Source of the DNA: Sulfurovum sp.
GTDB lineage: Bacteria > Campylobacterota > Campylobacteria > Campylobacterales > Sulfurovaceae
Length of the DNA: 7,194 bases
Direction of reading: 5' to 3'
NCBI GenBank assembly: GCA_030626265.1
Contig: DAOUPF010000061.1
Location: 1-7,194, forward strand
The translations under genes and the position numbers were made by a program. The notes under the pieces were generated by a model that did no database searches, was not told where the DNA came from, and saw only the letters and a program-made list of their open reading frames with translations. This document shows positions 6,441-7,194 of the stretch, one piece after another; position 1 is the first letter of the stretch; each line of letters begins with the position of its first letter.

Positions 6441-6467
6441 GGTTTACACAGTTAGATTTACACTCTC
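6441..6467 (-). repeat. IS256-family terminal inverted repeat, right
   Basis: Read on the minus strand it starts GAGAGTGTAAAT and ends AACTGTGTAAACC, matching the left repeat at 23 of 27 positions. It also carries two GTGTAAA heptamers 14 bp apart. Confidence 0.9.
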
Positions 6468-6479
6468 TATGGTTCTTTA

Positions 6480-7157
6480 TTATTTTTCATTGTCGTAAGA
6501 ATTTAGTATTTTCTGAATTGCATTTACAAAGCCTCTTGGAAATACATCCTTATTGTACTCCTCGTCAATTACACGTCCATGTTCTACAATTTCCCATCCT
6601 TGTTCTTCCATACAATCATTAGATATTGAATATTTCAAAGCTTCATATTCAAGTTCATTTATTGTACTTGAGATAGTCTTAACTATAGTATTATCAACAG
6701 ATGTATTTTTGGCAACTGGTCGTCTATCAATAACTACTTCAATATCCTTCTTAAGCAAGTTATTCTCATTTTTTAATTTATTTCTTTCTGTAATGATAGA
6801 TCCAAATATTCCTCTAAGTGCTGGATCTTCTAATTTTTCAAGTAAGTCATAATCATCTATATTTATTTTTGCAGTACTCAGTGCACTTTTGGGTTTCTTT
6901 GTATTTGTTCCTGCTTTAGCAGCCCATACTTCAATTAAGTCTCTATAATGCTTGTTTCTGGTAGCCCTTATTGTTTCATATCCAGGTCCATTCTCTAAGG
7001 GAGAAACTATTTTGCCAATTGTTGATATAGAAAAATCTTTTCCACCTTCAGCTGCATATTTTTGTAGAATTAAATTTAGCTTATCAAGAGTTTGTTGAAC
7101 TTTATGAGATTTATCTTTTTTTAATCGTTCTAAAGTAGCTTGAGTGTTAATTTCCAT
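6480..7157 (-). CDS. gmtX: GmtX-like mobile-element protein (Gamma-Mobile-Trio accessory family), tentative
   Basis: The 225-residue soluble protein has three parts. Residues 1-85 form a helical, probably DNA-binding, region: KVQQTLDKLNLILQKY, then DFSISTIGKI (41-50), GPGYETIRATRNKHYRDLIE (57-76) and WAAKAG. A coiled coil follows at about 105-141. The C-terminal region (about 163-219) contains INELEYEALKYSISNDC, EQGWEIVEHGRVIDE and VFPRGFVNAIQKIL. From memory this pattern matches GmtX, the non-recombinase member of the Gamma-Mobile-Trio, which travels with two tyrosine recombinases (GmtY, GmtZ). I cannot run a search, so the assignment is tentative, and the biochemical role of GmtX is not settled. 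The start at 7157 has AGGAAA seven bases upstream. A probable upstream gene ends only 2 bp before it. Ile (ATT) and Leu (TTA) codons are more frequent than in the polysaccharide genes, consistent with transfer. Confidence 0.6.
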   Translation of the reverse strand: MEINTQATLERLKKDKSHKVQQTLDKLNLILQKYAAEGGKDFSISTIGKIVSPLENGPGYETIRATRNKHYRDLIEVWAAKAGTNTKKPKSALSTAKINIDDYDLLEKLEDPALRGIFGSIITERNKLKNENNLLKKDIEVVIDRRPVAKNTSVDNTIVKTISSTINELEYEALKYSISNDCMEEQGWEIVEHGRVIDEEYNKDVFPRGFVNAIQKILNSYDNEK

Positions 7158-7159
7158 GT

Positions 7160-7192
7160 TTATTTCCTATTAGTTTTTTGATTGAAAGTGTC
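7160..7192 (-). CDS. Possible C-terminal end of an upstream gene (partial, frame uncertain)
   Basis: One minus-strand frame is open from the window edge and ends in TAA at 7162-7160, giving a tail DTFNQKTNRK just 2 bp before the GmtX-like start. The GmtX-like ribosome site lies within this tail, as in coupled operon genes. A second frame is also open and would end at 7147, overlapping the GmtX-like start by 11 bp, so the frame is not certain. In a Gamma-Mobile-Trio element the gene here would be a tyrosine recombinase, but too little is visible to identify it. Confidence 0.3.
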   Translation of the reverse strand, partial: DTFNQKTNRK

Positions 7193-7194
7193 AC

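Larger units (their letters stand above)
5122..6467 (-). mobile_element. Complete IS256-family insertion sequence (1346 bp)
   Basis: A single full-length transposase of the IS256/MULE type is bounded by 27-bp imperfect inverted repeats that match at 23 of 27 positions and start GAGAG on both sides. Length and architecture are normal for the family. IS256 elements usually make 8-9 bp target duplications, but the flanks differ here: CCCCCCCC on the left and TATGGTTC on the right. The element fills almost all of the space between two convergent genes, sitting 8 bp past one stop codon and 12 bp from the other. The transposase appears intact and the element may be active. Confidence 0.92.

Noticed and set aside
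6553..6852. Plus-strand 99-codon frame opposite the GmtX-like gene
   Set aside because: The Ser/Ile/Phe-rich translation is what antisense of a Glu/Asn/Lys-rich gene gives, and no ribosome site supports it.

Overview
The window is AT-rich DNA, with many ATA isoleucine and AGA arginine codons and compact gene packing with short or overlapping gene junctions. Its gene content (a YidB/DUF937 protein, a CvfB-type S1 protein, an endonuclease/exonuclease/phosphatase protein and a Wza/Wzz/sugar-transferase set) and style fit a Campylobacterota bacterium of the Sulfurimonas/Sulfurovum type. That placement is an inference from style and family content; no rRNA or marker gene is present.

Layout. (1) Positions 1-1750, minus strand: a chromosomal block read right to left. 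It holds a CvfB-family S1 RNA-binding protein, a YidB-family (DUF937) protein, and the N-terminal 101 codons of a secreted endonuclease/exonuclease/phosphatase-family protein that runs off the left edge. A degenerate 7-bp tandem repeat lies between the last two. (2) Positions 1751-1843: a short divergent control region with a 7-bp inverted repeat and candidate promoters on both strands. (3) Positions 1844-5113, plus strand: a tightly packed surface-polysaccharide operon start. It encodes a Wza-type outer-membrane export lipoprotein (probably starting at TTG, not at the upstream ATG), a Wzz-type inner-membrane co-polymerase without a tyrosine-kinase domain, and a polyprenyl-phosphate sugar-phosphate transferase that would prime the lipid-linked repeat unit. 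(4) Positions 5122-6467: a complete IS256-family insertion sequence with 27-bp imperfect terminal inverted repeats and an intact DDE transposase on the minus strand. No target duplication is visible. (5) Positions 6480-7157, minus strand: a protein resembling GmtX, the accessory protein of the Gamma-Mobile-Trio recombinase elements. It probably follows another gene that ends at about 7160 and runs off the right edge.

How it fits together. The three plus-strand genes would act in one pathway: priming of the glycan on the lipid carrier, control of chain length, and export through the outer membrane. The glycosyltransferases, flippase and polymerase expected downstream are missing from the window; the insertion sequence and the recombinase-associated gene sit there instead. 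This looks like a junction between a capsule/exopolysaccharide locus and a mobile element. I do not see a complete undescribed system inside the window. The strongest lead is the GmtX-like gene, whose putative partner recombinases would lie beyond position 7194.
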